The position numbers and the translations under genes are program-made. DNA of 64,000 nucleotides, from assembly GCA_013306675.1 (NCBI GenBank), contig JABLUY010000072.1:82211-146210 (forward strand). Reading direction: 5' to 3'. How positions within the stretch are numbered: position 1 is the stretch's first letter; each line of letters starts with the position of its first letter. This DNA is from Thraustochytrium sp. TN22 (taxonomy: Eukaryota > Sar > Bigyra > Thraustochytrida > Thraustochytriidae). Below are positions 49,127 to 58,942 of this stretch, piece by piece. Under the pieces are notes generated by a model. That model was not told the origin of the DNA. It worked only from the letters and a program-made list of their open reading frames with translations, and did no database searches.

Positions 49127-52100
49127 ATGGCCGGGCGGCGGCAGTCGTTCGAGGAGTGGGCCGCGGGCGCGGGCCGCGACCGGCTCGCGCCGGCGCGCAG
49201 GCCCACGAGCGCAGGCGGGAGCGGCGGGCCCGGCGCCATGGCGCGGCCGGCCGCCGCGTCCGCCCCGCGCGCGCGGCCAGACGCCGCGGCCAGCGGCGGC
49301 TGGCGCGACCGCGACGCCGCGGCGAAGAACGCGCTCGCCGACGCGCAGACGCGCCAGCTGCGCCGCCCGCGCTCGGCGGCGGCGGGACGGTCGTCGCCGA
49401 CGCCGCCATCGACCACGAGGACGAGGGCGAGGGCGACGAGGGCGACGACAACGACCACGCCGACACCGTGGTCGCGGCCGTCCCGCGGACGTGACGTTTA
49501 TGAGGCGGAAGCCGAAGCGGAAGCGGAAGCGGCGGCGGGGCAGGAGGAGGACGATGGCGGCAACGCCTTGGATGCGCCAGCGCCAGCGCGCCGGAGCCGC
49601 CGGAGCCGTAGCCCGCTGGGGATCGTAGCCGACAAGCTGCGGCAGGGCGACGCGGAACGAGGCAACACGCCGCTGCCCGAAGACGATGACGCCCTTGTGC
49701 TAGGCGCTGCGGAATGGCGCTCGACCCTCTCGCGCGGCCGAGACCGCGTCGACTGGCACGGGTCGCCGCGAAGCTTCGAGAGCAAAGTCAGCGCTGCCGT
49801 CAGCGAGGCCCTGCGTCATGGCACTGACACCAGCAACATCACCGGCGAGCGCGCCGTGCAGCCTCTCGCACCATCACAACCTCCGCAGCAGCCCCCGGAG
49901 GACTTTGACGACTTCCTCCTCGCCAAGGGCGCGCTCAATGAGTCCTACCATCGGGAACGCGTGGGTCGGGTTGCCTCGGCGAGGAGCCCGCGCGAGCCGC
50001 CCCTTCTCGACCTTGCGAGGTCCATTGTGGGTCCACGGCAGCAGACTATCGCGAGCGAGTCGCCGACTCCGTCTCCGCCCGACGCAAAGTACGATGCGCC
50101 GCTCAGCGCGTCGCCGGCGCGATACACCCCAATGAGCCCCCCCTTCGAGCTGATCCGCGCCTGGGCGGCGTGGAAGCGCTTTACGTGGATGGCTAAGCAG
50201 GGTCGCTCCCGTCATCGCGACCGGAAACCTCGCCACCGGCGCCGAGTGGCCTCGTCGGACGGCTCCATCTCGCTGGCCTCGACCCGCTCGCGGTCCTCGG
50301 TACGATTCGCCGATGACCCACCCGTCGCCAAGCTCGTCAGGCCCGAGCTCCAGGCGCCGTCGCCACCGGCCATTCCCCATGCAGCTGCGTCCCAGGACCA
50401 CCGCGCAAAGGTGGAGCGCGCACTGCGCGAAAAGAGTAGGCAAGCCATCCAGGCGGGCGTCCAGGTCCTCGCCTTCGCCGAAGAGCGCCGCGCGCGGGAT
50501 CTTCTCCATCGCGGCTTTCGCGCTCTGTGCCGACCGCGCTCCCCTTGCCGCCGCCAGAGCCCAGCGACAGCAGAGACGCGGCAGCAGCACCCGGCGAGGA
50601 AACCTGTGACCCCAAGGGGCGTCAGCGCACGCGGCGCCGGGGCGCTGGTACTCTGCAACGTTGCCAAGCGCTGGCGGCTCGACGCGTTGCGGACAGCCTT
50701 TGCTCGGATTGTTCGAGCCTCGGAGGCGGAGGGCCGCGAGCGCCTCCTCGAAACGCTGCGCTGCAAGCTGGCGTACATCCTCCTTGTGCAGGTGCTCAGC
50801 CGGCACGACAAGATGCTGCAGGCGCGGGCCATGCACCGCCTCCGCAGTGCTGCGACGCACTGGCGGCGCCAGCGGACAGCACTGCGTGCGCTCCTGCGCT
50901 CGCGTCGCCTCCGCATGCTCTCCTTTGGGCTGCGCGCACTGACCGGAGGCGACTTTCATGCCGAGGCGAGCCTCGACCAGGCCAACCACGTGCTTTTCAA
51001 GACGCGGAAGGTCGTCTCGCTGCTTCAGCATCGGAAGCAGTCCTCGGAGAAGGAACTGGCACTTTTTGTACGACGCAAGGCGACAGGCTTCCTGCTCTTT
51101 GTTGCGCGCGGGGCGCAACGCGAGCGCCTACGGGCGGCCTTTTCCAGGCTCCGTGCGCATGCAGACGCCGGCGCCCGCCAGGCCGCCTTTCAGGCGCTCC
51201 GCCGCTGGGATCGTGTACGAGCCGACCGTCGCGCGCGCGAGCTCGCGGACTCCATCGAGGACACCTGCACGGACTTTGCCGTACGTCGTCTGCAGCAGAA
51301 CCACCGCGGCTACGTGCTTGCGCGTCTCCTCGCACGCAGGCGTGAGCGTGTCCTCCGCGCCGCGCTTGCCACGCTCGCAGTCAAAGCCAGCGAGAGCACG
51401 CCACCCCCGGGCGACGCCGGTCGTCGATTCGCCGTCATCGTGCTCGCCCGCCGTGTCAACGCGCTCTTCACGTCCTCCGCCATGCGCAAGCTGCGGGAGC
51501 ACGCGGTGCAGCATTGCAAGGCAAATAGGGTGAAGGACAGCAATGCCGAGGCGCACAGGACCGAGATGCGCACTAGGGTTGCTTGGACGGTGGTGACATG
51601 GGGTGCATGGCGTGAAGATCGACTGCGCGCGTCTGTGGTCCAGTGGAAAGCCTTTGCTCAGGACGCAGATGCCCGGCGCAAGCGCAGCGTCGTGGCTGCG
51701 AGCCGTGTCCTGCGACGCTGGCAGCGTCGTGCTCTGGACCGCGCGTGGCGGCAGTGGCGGCTCGTTGCGTATGCAGTCACGCGCGAAGAGCTGTCCAAGC
51801 GCGAAACGCTTTGCAGAGTCGCGCGCCGATGGCATGCGGGCCGCCTCGGGGCCGCCTTCCATCGTCTGCGACTTGCCGCTGACTCGGCCCGGGACCCAGC
51901 GAGATTTGAGCGCGGCGCCCGCAGCTTGCGACGTGCCTTGCAGCGCTGGAGGCACGTGCGACTACGGCGGGCGCTGTGGACCTGGCAGCGCGCCGTGACA
52001 CGCGCCGTGTCGTGCGACGAGGCGGTCGCCTCCAGGGCGCAGAGGCAGCGCGTGGCGTTGCGATGGCTGCAGCGACACACACGCGCTCATGAGGCGCGCG

Positions 52101-55100
52101 ACCTGGGCGCTGCCTTTGGCGCGTGGCGTAGCCGGTCCGAGGCGCTCGCCGCGCAGCGTGCGACATTGCACCAATTGTGCTCGCAGCGTGCACGCGCGGC
52201 GCAAGCCAAGGCCTTCGCGGGCCTGCGTGCGCACGCAGCAAGTGCGGACCGGCGCCGTGACCTGTTGCGTCGCACGTTGCGGCGTCTCGGCAACATGCAG
52301 GCTGCGCGCGCCTTCGAAAGCTGGAAGACTCACTGTGTGGGCGTATGGAAGGCGGACGCGGCGGTGCGCATGTTGCTGCGGTCCATGGGGCGCTGGCGCA
52401 AGTCGCGCCTCGCTGCGGCCATGCGCACGTGGAGGCTCAATCTCGAGCGCGCTGCCTCGCTCGAGGCACTAAAGCGCGCTGCGGCGTGCACGGTCGTCAC
52501 GCATTGGCGCGCGTACATGCGCGTGCGCTGCCTGGGTGCGCTGCGAAGGTGGCAGGCCATGTGTCGGCGGGACGCGCAACTGCGAAAGGTGGCCTCGCTG
52601 TGGTCGGTGGCCCAACAGCGCCGCGGGTTTCAGCAGTGGCAGCGTTGCATGGCAAGGGCCAAGAGCCGCAGCGGGCGTTTGGCCTGGACGCTGCGCCGTT
52701 GGAAGCGGGCGCGCATGTGCGCTGCCTTTCGCCAATGGACAGACGCAACGCTTAGTGCACGCAGCTTGGAGAGAGCCGTCGGCATCTGGCGCCGCCACCA
52801 AGAAGGTGCTGCGCTGCGGCAGTGGCGCTCCCTCCTGGAGCTAGAGACACAGCGCGTCATCGCGCTGCGGCGTCCGGTGCTGCGTATGCTGCGACTGCAT
52901 CTCCACCTGGGCTTCCAGCAGTGGCGCTTCACTGCGCGCCGAACTTCGCAGCGGAGCGCACATTGGTCCAGGGTTCTCCGACGCTGGCGAAATCTCCAGG
53001 TTCGCGCCGCCTTTCAGCGCCTTCGTGCGTGGGCCCACGCAGGCACACGTCTTGCGCACGGCCTCGCTCGGGTCCGACTTGAGCTGCAGCGCATGGGTCT
53101 CCGTCGAGTGCGGTCCGCATGGCAGAAGCTCGCGGCACACGCTCGGCATGCGCGACAGCTCGAGCGGGCTTTGCGCGTCTGGCGGCGCGAGCGGCTCAAG
53201 GCCGGCTTTCGCGCGTTGCGCGACGGCGCAGCCCGGCGCGAGCGCGAGTCACGGGTACTGCGCCGCTTCGTCTCGCTGTGGCAGAGGCGCCGCCTGCTGG
53301 CGGCTGTGCATACATGGCAATCGAACGCAAGCCGCCTCGCTGCGATGGCGGCTATGGTGTCCATGTGGAGGTCAGCACAATGCGCCAAGGCGCTGCGCTC
53401 GTGGCGCCAGGGCGTGCACATCCTACGAGAGCGGCGTCGCGTGGCGCGGGGCTTGAGCCGCATCTTTCGGCATTGGGCCGCACGACGCGTGGCCGCCGCG
53501 TGGCGCGCCTGGGCGGCGCGCACACGCAAACTGCGGGACCTGGAGCGCAGCGCAACACGTGTGGTACAGCGCTGGAAGCAGCGCCATGTCGCGCTGGCCT
53601 TTGGTGCATGGACCGAGATGGTGGAGCACCGGCGCGCGAGGCGGCTCCGCCTGGTGCGAGTTGTCTCTCGAGGCTTGCAGGGCGAACGGCGCGAGGCCTT
53701 TGACCGCTGGAAGCGGGTTACCTGGGCCGACCGAGGCGCCGACCGCGTCGCGGCCGCCGTGTCCTTACGAAGGTATGCGCTGCGTCTAGCCAGCGACCGC
53801 CGAGCCGTCTTTGCCGAGTGGCGCCGCCTCACTCGGCTCGAAGGCGCCCGCCGGGCGGCTCTGGCGCGCATGGCGAGACGTACGGACCGCAGGCTTCTCG
53901 CCGGGGCCCTGGCGCGCTGGCGCTGCTTCTGCAGGCGGCGCGTCAAGATGGTGCAAGCGCTGGACCACATTCGCCGCTGTGCAGCGGCCAGCGAACGTGG
54001 AGAGCTGCGCGCTGGCTTACAGGCGCTGCGCGCGCACGCCATCCGTCAGGTCGCGCTTGAGCGACTCATGGGTCGCAGCGATACGCGGGCTCGCCTCGTG
54101 GCATGGCATCGCTGGCGGCATGCAGACCTCCGCACGCAACAGATTGCTACGGCGCTGCGAGCGTGCACACGTCGTCTTCGGCGGCGTCATCTCCACGGTG
54201 CCCTAGCTCGCTGGCGGACGCGGGTCTCTGCGCTTCGCGCAATTCCGGATGACGAGTGGCTGCGCCGTCGCTCGAAGATCGCACAGCGAGTCGCGCTACG
54301 TGGCGCGCGGCACCGCCTCCGTGCTGCTTGGACGGTCTGGCGCGGGACGCTGCACGTGGAGCGCGTTGCGGCTGCGCGCAAGGCCTTGACGACATGGAGG
54401 TCCGCGGTGGCTGCCTCGCGCTGTATGCGGGCGCGGGCGGTGGCCCTCAGCGAGCGTCGCCGCCGCAGCGGGATGCTTGCCTGGTACTTTGAGGCCTGGC
54501 ACCGATTGACCGTGCGTCGTGAGCGCATGCGGCGGAGCGAGGCGCACCTCACCGCGCGGCGAGCTGCGCGAGCGCAGCGCGATGCCTTCTTTGCGTGGCG
54601 CGAGGCCATCAGTCTGGCCGGGACGGTAGCGAGCTTTGCAACGCGCCAGCGCGGGCGCGATGCGAAGCGCGCCCTCGCAACGTGGGAGCTACACGCCTTG
54701 CGCCGCCGCCGGCTGCGCTGCATCGTGATGCGCCATCTTCTTCGGCGCAGCATGAGCCGCGCGTTGAACAAGTGGCGACGCGCCGCCCTCACACGTGCGC
54801 GCCTCGCTCATGCGCTGCGCACCGTGGTGGCGCGGCGGCTCGTGCGAGAGCGGCGCCGCCTCCTGCACGCTGCGCTCCTGCGCTGGCGCCGCGCCTCCAC
54901 CGAGCACGCAATCGCGGCGGAGGCCGAGGCAGACTACGCGGGCGTTCTGCAGCGCCGAGACCCGCGCGCGGCTGCCAAGCTCGCGCGCCTCGAGGTCGTC
55001 CGCGAGCGCCACCGCCTCGCAGCCGTCCGGCTCGCGCTCGAGGCGCTCCGCGGGCACGCGGACCGCAGCAGGCGGTGCGCGGCGGCGCTTCGGCGCTGCG

Positions 55101-58100
55101 GCCACGCACTGCGGCGCCGGCGGCTGCGCGCCGCCTGGGCCGCGCTCGCCCGCGCTGCGCGGCTGCGCCGCGCCGCCGAGGCCGTGGGACGCGCCCTGGG
55201 ACGCGCCCTGGGACGCGTGGGACGCGCGCAGGACCTGCGCGCGGCGCAGAGCGCGTGGGCGGCGTGGAGCGGCGCGTGGGCGGCGGCGCGGCGGCGGCGC
55301 GCGGCGCTGGCGGCGGCGCTGCGCGGCAGTCTGCGCGCGCGCGCCCGCGGCGCGCTGCGCGCCTGGCGGGCGGCGGTGCGGCGGGCGCGCGGGGCCGCCG
55401 CCATGGCGCGCGGCCTGCGGCGCCTGCGGCAGGCGACGCTGCGGCGCGCGCTGCAGCGGTGGCGACGCGGGGCGGCAGGGCGCGCGCGAGAGGGCGCGGC
55501 CGCCGCGAGGCTTGGCGATGCAGCGCGGCGCTGGGCGAGACGGGATGCGCTAACGCGCTGGCGCGCCGTGGCCGCGCGTGGCGCGGCCCTGCAGCGTGCG
55601 TCCAAGACCTGCACGCGCGCTGTGCTGCGCGTGGCGCTGCGGCGGTGGCGCGCGTGCGCGGCGCACCTGCGCGAGGGCGCTCGGGAGGCGCTGCTGGCGC
55701 GCTGGGCGCTGGCCCGTTGGTCGCGCGAGGCCGCGGCGCGGCGCGAGCGGCACGCGGTGCTGGCCCGGCTCGGACGCGCCTGCACCCGGCGCGAACTGCG
55801 GAGCGCCTTTGCTCGCGCGCGCGAGGGCTCGCGTTGGCGCGCGCGCCTGCGGAAGGTGCTGGCGCGGCTCGTGCGCGCGCGCGAGCTGGCGTTGCTGCGA
55901 ACGGCGCTGGGAAGGCTACAAGCGCAGCGCTGGGCCAGCGCAACGCACGAGGCTGCGGCGCGCGTGGCGGAACTGGCGTGCACGGGCAGCGGCCACGGTG
56001 GCGTGGAGAACGCGCTGTGCAAGCAGGTGAGCGAGTTGGGCGGCGTCGCGGAGCGCAAGGTCGCGGTGCGCCTGGCTCTGGGGCGCGGCGACGCTCGCGC
56101 CTGGCGCGACCAGGGCGCGCTCGTGTTGGATGTGGAGAACCGCAGCGGCCGCGTTGTGGCAAGCGTGGCCATTGCGCAGCCCGAGGCGCTGGTGCCGGGC
56201 CGCGAGGCCGCCGTGCGGCGCTTTCTTGGTCGCGTGGGCGGCATCGTGGGTCGCGAGTGGATGCAGCGCGTGTCGCGGCGTGGCCTGCAGCTGCGGCGGT
56301 GCCTGGGTCGCCTGCGCGTGGGCATGTTGCGCAGCGGCTTTGCTGCACTACGGCGCGAGGCGGTCTATGCGCGCGCTCAGTTGGAGTACGCCTCCCTCAT
56401 GGCGGACGCGGAGAGGACTGCGAAGAGCGTGCGCCAGCGCGAGGCAAGCGAGGCGTTCTGGGACAACCTGAGGCAGATCCGCGCGGGCATGGCGGTGCTG
56501 CGTGCGCTGAGCGCAGTCGACGCCCGACGGAGTACGCAGCTCTCGGTCCGCTTCGCGTGGGCGCGCCTGTGCGCCCACGCGGGGGTCGCACGGGCCAGGC
56601 AGCTTTCTGCATCGCGCCTCGCGGTGGTTCTCGCGGCACGGCGCGCGGTACTGATGCAGCGACATGCGATCCTCGTCTCGGCGCTCTCTCGCTGGCGACG
56701 GACGGCTGCCGCCGCCAGAGCTCGTGAGGCGTGGGCCCGCGCCGCGCTCTGCTGGAGACGCCGCTGGGCGCTACGGCAGTGCTTCCAAGGCTGGGCGCTC
56801 GTCAGCGCCGCATCGCGCAAGATGCGACGCTTTCGGGCAGAGCACCGCCGGCAGGCCGCGCGGGCCCTGGCGCTGCATATGCTGGCGCGAGTTGCTCGGG
56901 ACCGGATGCGTCGTGACCTGCTCCGACGCGGCTTTGCGCGCCTCCGGGAGCACCTGGCCATCTTTTCAGCCCGTAGTAGCGTGCTGACTTCCTTTGAGCG
57001 CCTCATGGCGGCGCAGGAGCTGCGGCAGGAGCTGCGCGCCTGCTTTCATGGCTGGCGTGTCGCCACCCATCAAGCGGCGGCTGTGCGCCTCTCAGACATG
57101 CTGGAGCTGTCTGCAGGCGCAGTCGAGGCCGCGCAGCGGCTTGCCGCCGTGCAGTCCGAGCGTCGGCTGCTTGCCAGTGGCATGGTGCGCCTGGCGCGGC
57201 ACGCTGCAGGCTCCCGCGCGGCTCGTGCGGCGTTGCTGCGGCGAGCCTTCTCGTCATGGGCTCGCATTGCGCATTTGCGAGCGCGTCTTCGGGAGCGGGG
57301 CCTCGTACGCGCCTTGAGCCTCGAAACGAGAACGCGGACGCTGCGCGACGTTCTCGACTGCTGGTCGCGTGCTACGCGCGCGCGTCGACTGTGGCGCCGC
57401 GTGCTCTCACGGTTTGCGCGACGTGCCCAAGGCCCGATGCTGAGGCGCGCCTTTGCGTCGTGGCGCGCGTGGAGTGCGGCGCTGCAGGCCAAGGCTGCGG
57501 CGCTCAAGCGGTGGGACCGCTTGACCACGCGAGGCCTCTTGCGAGCAGCCCTGGGGCGCTGGGCTCGCGCGTGCCGCGCGCAGGCGCGGCGCGAGGCCGC
57601 GCTCGTGCAGGCTTTGGCAGCCGCCGCGCGCCGGCAGCTCCCAATCTTGCGCGCTCTGACACAGTGGCGAGGGGAAACTGAGCGTCAGCGGCACGCACAG
57701 CGCATGAACCGTCACCACCGCGGCGTGCACGCGCTTCGCAGTGCTCTCCGGCGCTTCGCGCCCGTGGACGCCCGCGCGTGCTTCCGCCGCTGGGCCGCTT
57801 TCAGCCTCGGACGGCGGCTCTCGGACCTGCGCGTGTCACTTGCGCAGTGGCGCGCTGGCGCCGTGGCCTCCAGGGCTCACCGCGCCGCCGTGCAGCGGCG
57901 CGTGGATACGTGGGTGCATCGCGTTGTGCCACTCCGGACACTCCGGCGGCACTGGGAGGCGTGGCGAGGTTTCGCTAGCGGTCGCGCGTCTCTGCGCATT
58001 GTTGCAGTGCAGGCTGAAGCGCGCCTCAGGGAGGGCACCACGCGCGCCGTCCTGCTGGCGTGGCGGGCCGAGAGCGAGCACCGGGCGTCGCAGGCGCGGC

Positions 58101-58870
58101 TCCGCCGCCGCCTTCACCTGGCCGCGTCCTTTGCTCTCTGGTCGCGTGCCGCCCGGCAGCGCTGCTCGCAGCGGCGTGCTGTGTGTCGCCTCGTGGCGCG
58201 CAGGGAGCGTGCCACACTTGGCGACGCGCTGGCGCGCTGGCGCGTCTACGCTGAGCGCGTGCGAGCAGTCATATTCAAGTGCGTGTCAGAGAACCTGAGC
58301 GTGCAGATGGTGAGTGCGCTTCAAGACAAGGAGAACCAGGCGTCGCAGGAGCTTGTGGCTCGCACCGAGTCAGCTCGGGTCCTCGGGGAAGTCAAAGAGC
58401 GCGCCAAGCGCAAGATCAAGGCGCTCCTTGAAGAGAACGGTCGTCTGCAGACTGCTCTGGCGCGTCGCGACGAAGAGGCCGAGGCGCTAGAGCTGCAGAC
58501 GGACGAGGAGCGGCGTGCGCTCAAGTGCTGCGAGTTGCAGTTGATACGTGCCAAGGAGGAGGCTGCAGAGCTCCGGCGCAAGTCACACTCGATGCAGATG
58601 CTAGACCGTGAGCGCGAGCGGCTGCAGACGTATGTGCAAGAGCTCGAGCACGCAAACTTTGAGCTTCAGTCACGGGTCGATGTGGCGCAGCGCCGACTTG
58701 CGCGTCGCGACAAGAAGGCCAGGGCGCTGCGCGAGGAGGCGCAGGAGATGCAGCGCAAGCTGCGCCAGCTGTCTTATATCTCGCGCATCGAGCGTGAGAG
58801 CTTTTGTCATACGCTGCTCTCCACCATCGACACGTCGACGCAGCACCTGGAGATTGAGGAAGTCCAATGA
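49127..58870 (+). CDS. Giant Sfi1-like Trp/Arg helical repeat protein
   Basis: 3247 residues from ATG 49127; an upstream TTG in frame was not used. The first about 330 residues are Ala/Arg/Asp-rich and disordered. From about 340 to 3045 the chain is built of Sfi1-type repeats of ~23-35 residues, AhxxWRxxxxxxxhRRALxxWR, for example VLRRWQRRALDRAWRQWRLV and RALQRWRHVRLRRALWTWQRA. In yeast and animals Sfi1 repeats form a long helix that binds one centrin per repeat at spindle-pole bodies or centrosomes. The C-terminal about 200 residues are a conventional coiled coil (ALQDKENQASQELVARTESA ... ERLQTYVQELEHANFELQSR). It is far longer than Sfi1 of yeast (946) or human (about 1240). Centrin binding is inference from the repeat pattern. 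Confidence 0.8.
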   Translation: MAGRRQSFEEWAAGAGRDRLAPARRPTSAGGSGGPGAMARPAAASAPRARPDAAASGGWRDRDAAAKNALADAQTRQLRRPRSAAAGRSSPTPPSTTRTRARATRATTTTTPTPWSRPSRGRDVYEAEAEAEAEAAAGQEEDDGGNALDAPAPARRSRRSRSPLGIVADKLRQGDAERGNTPLPEDDDALVLGAAEWRSTLSRGRDRVDWHGSPRSFESKVSAAVSEALRHGTDTSNITGERAVQPLAPSQPPQQPPEDFDDFLLAKGALNESYHRERVGRVASARSPREPPLLDLARSIVGPRQQTIASESPTPSPPDAKYDAPLSASPARYTPMSPPFELIRAWAAWKRFTWMAKQGRSRHRDRKPRHRRRVASSDGSISLASTRSRSSVRFADDPPVAKLVRPELQAPSPPAIPHAAASQDHRAKVERALREKSRQAIQAGVQVLAFAEERRARDLLHRGFRALCRPRSPCRRQSPATAETRQQHPARKPVTPRGVSARGAGALVLCNVAKRWRLDALRTAFARIVRASEAEGRERLLETLRCKLAYILLVQVLSRHDKMLQARAMHRLRSAATHWRRQRTALRALLRSRRLRMLSFGLRALTGGDFHAEASLDQANHVLFKTRKVVSLLQHRKQSSEKELALFVRRKATGFLLFVARGAQRERLRAAFSRLRAHADAGARQAAFQALRRWDRVRADRRARELADSIEDTCTDFAVRRLQQNHRGYVLARLLARRRERVLRAALATLAVKASESTPPPGDAGRRFAVIVLARRVNALFTSSAMRKLREHAVQHCKANRVKDSNAEAHRTEMRTRVAWTVVTWGAWREDRLRASVVQWKAFAQDADARRKRSVVAASRVLRRWQRRALDRAWRQWRLVAYAVTREELSKRETLCRVARRWHAGRLGAAFHRLRLAADSARDPARFERGARSLRRALQRWRHVRLRRALWTWQRAVTRAVSCDEAVASRAQRQRVALRWLQRHTRAHEARDLGAAFGAWRSRSEALAAQRATLHQLCSQRARAAQAKAFAGLRAHAASADRRRDLLRRTLRRLGNMQAARAFESWKTHCVGVWKADAAVRMLLRSMGRWRKSRLAAAMRTWRLNLERAASLEALKRAAACTVVTHWRAYMRVRCLGALRRWQAMCRRDAQLRKVASLWSVAQQRRGFQQWQRCMARAKSRSGRLAWTLRRWKRARMCAAFRQWTDATLSARSLERAVGIWRRHQEGAALRQWRSLLELETQRVIALRRPVLRMLRLHLHLGFQQWRFTARRTSQRSAHWSRVLRRWRNLQVRAAFQRLRAWAHAGTRLAHGLARVRLELQRMGLRRVRSAWQKLAAHARHARQLERALRVWRRERLKAGFRALRDGAARRERESRVLRRFVSLWQRRRLLAAVHTWQSNASRLAAMAAMVSMWRSAQCAKALRSWRQGVHILRERRRVARGLSRIFRHWAARRVAAAWRAWAARTRKLRDLERSATRVVQRWKQRHVALAFGAWTEMVEHRRARRLRLVRVVSRGLQGERREAFDRWKRVTWADRGADRVAAAVSLRRYALRLASDRRAVFAEWRRLTRLEGARRAALARMARRTDRRLLAGALARWRCFCRRRVKMVQALDHIRRCAAASERGELRAGLQALRAHAIRQVALERLMGRSDTRARLVAWHRWRHADLRTQQIATALRACTRRLRRRHLHGALARWRTRVSALRAIPDDEWLRRRSKIAQRVALRGARHRLRAAWTVWRGTLHVERVAAARKALTTWRSAVAASRCMRARAVALSERRRRSGMLAWYFEAWHRLTVRRERMRRSEAHLTARRAARAQRDAFFAWREAISLAGTVASFATRQRGRDAKRALATWELHALRRRRLRCIVMRHLLRRSMSRALNKWRRAALTRARLAHALRTVVARRLVRERRRLLHAALLRWRRASTEHAIAAEAEADYAGVLQRRDPRAAAKLARLEVVRERHRLAAVRLALEALRGHADRSRRCAAALRRCGHALRRRRLRAAWAALARAARLRRAAEAVGRALGRALGRVGRAQDLRAAQSAWAAWSGAWAAARRRRAALAAALRGSLRARARGALRAWRAAVRRARGAAAMARGLRRLRQATLRRALQRWRRGAAGRAREGAAAARLGDAARRWARRDALTRWRAVAARGAALQRASKTCTRAVLRVALRRWRACAAHLREGAREALLARWALARWSREAAARRERHAVLARLGRACTRRELRSAFARAREGSRWRARLRKVLARLVRARELALLRTALGRLQAQRWASATHEAAARVAELACTGSGHGGVENALCKQVSELGGVAERKVAVRLALGRGDARAWRDQGALVLDVENRSGRVVASVAIAQPEALVPGREAAVRRFLGRVGGIVGREWMQRVSRRGLQLRRCLGRLRVGMLRSGFAALRREAVYARAQLEYASLMADAERTAKSVRQREASEAFWDNLRQIRAGMAVLRALSAVDARRSTQLSVRFAWARLCAHAGVARARQLSASRLAVVLAARRAVLMQRHAILVSALSRWRRTAAAARAREAWARAALCWRRRWALRQCFQGWALVSAASRKMRRFRAEHRRQAARALALHMLARVARDRMRRDLLRRGFARLREHLAIFSARSSVLTSFERLMAAQELRQELRACFHGWRVATHQAAAVRLSDMLELSAGAVEAAQRLAAVQSERRLLASGMVRLARHAAGSRAARAALLRRAFSSWARIAHLRARLRERGLVRALSLETRTRTLRDVLDCWSRATRARRLWRRVLSRFARRAQGPMLRRAFASWRAWSAALQAKAAALKRWDRLTTRGLLRAALGRWARACRAQARREAALVQALAAAARRQLPILRALTQWRGETERQRHAQRMNRHHRGVHALRSALRRFAPVDARACFRRWAAFSLGRRLSDLRVSLAQWRAGAVASRAHRAAVQRRVDTWVHRVVPLRTLRRHWEAWRGFASGRASLRIVAVQAEARLREGTTRAVLLAWRAESEHRASQARLRRRLHLAASFALWSRAARQRCSQRRAVCRLVARRERATLGDALARWRVYAERVRAVIFKCVSENLSVQMVSALQDKENQASQELVARTESARVLGEVKERAKRKIKALLEENGRLQTALARRDEEAEALELQTDEERRALKCCELQLIRAKEEAAELRRKSHSMQMLDRERERLQTYVQELEHANFELQSRVDVAQRRLARRDKKARALREEAQEMQRKLRQLSYISRIERESFCHTLLSTIDTSTQHLEIEEVQ

Positions 58871-58942
58871 GGTGGGTTCTACATGTTCTGTTGTAAGCTA
58901 CGTACGATACCTTACTCACATCAACGTGACTTTTTTATTTTC
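58871..58942. other. 72-bp convergent gap
   Basis: Only 72 bases separate the stops of the Sfi1-like gene and the next minus-strand gene. It is AT-richer than the coding flanks (TTTTTTATTTTC near 58931) and must hold both 3' ends or they overlap. Confidence 0.6.

Noticed and set aside
54595-56727. 710-codon plus-strand frame inside the Sfi1-like gene
   Set aside because: Shadow of the Trp/Arg repeat frame in GC-rich sequence.
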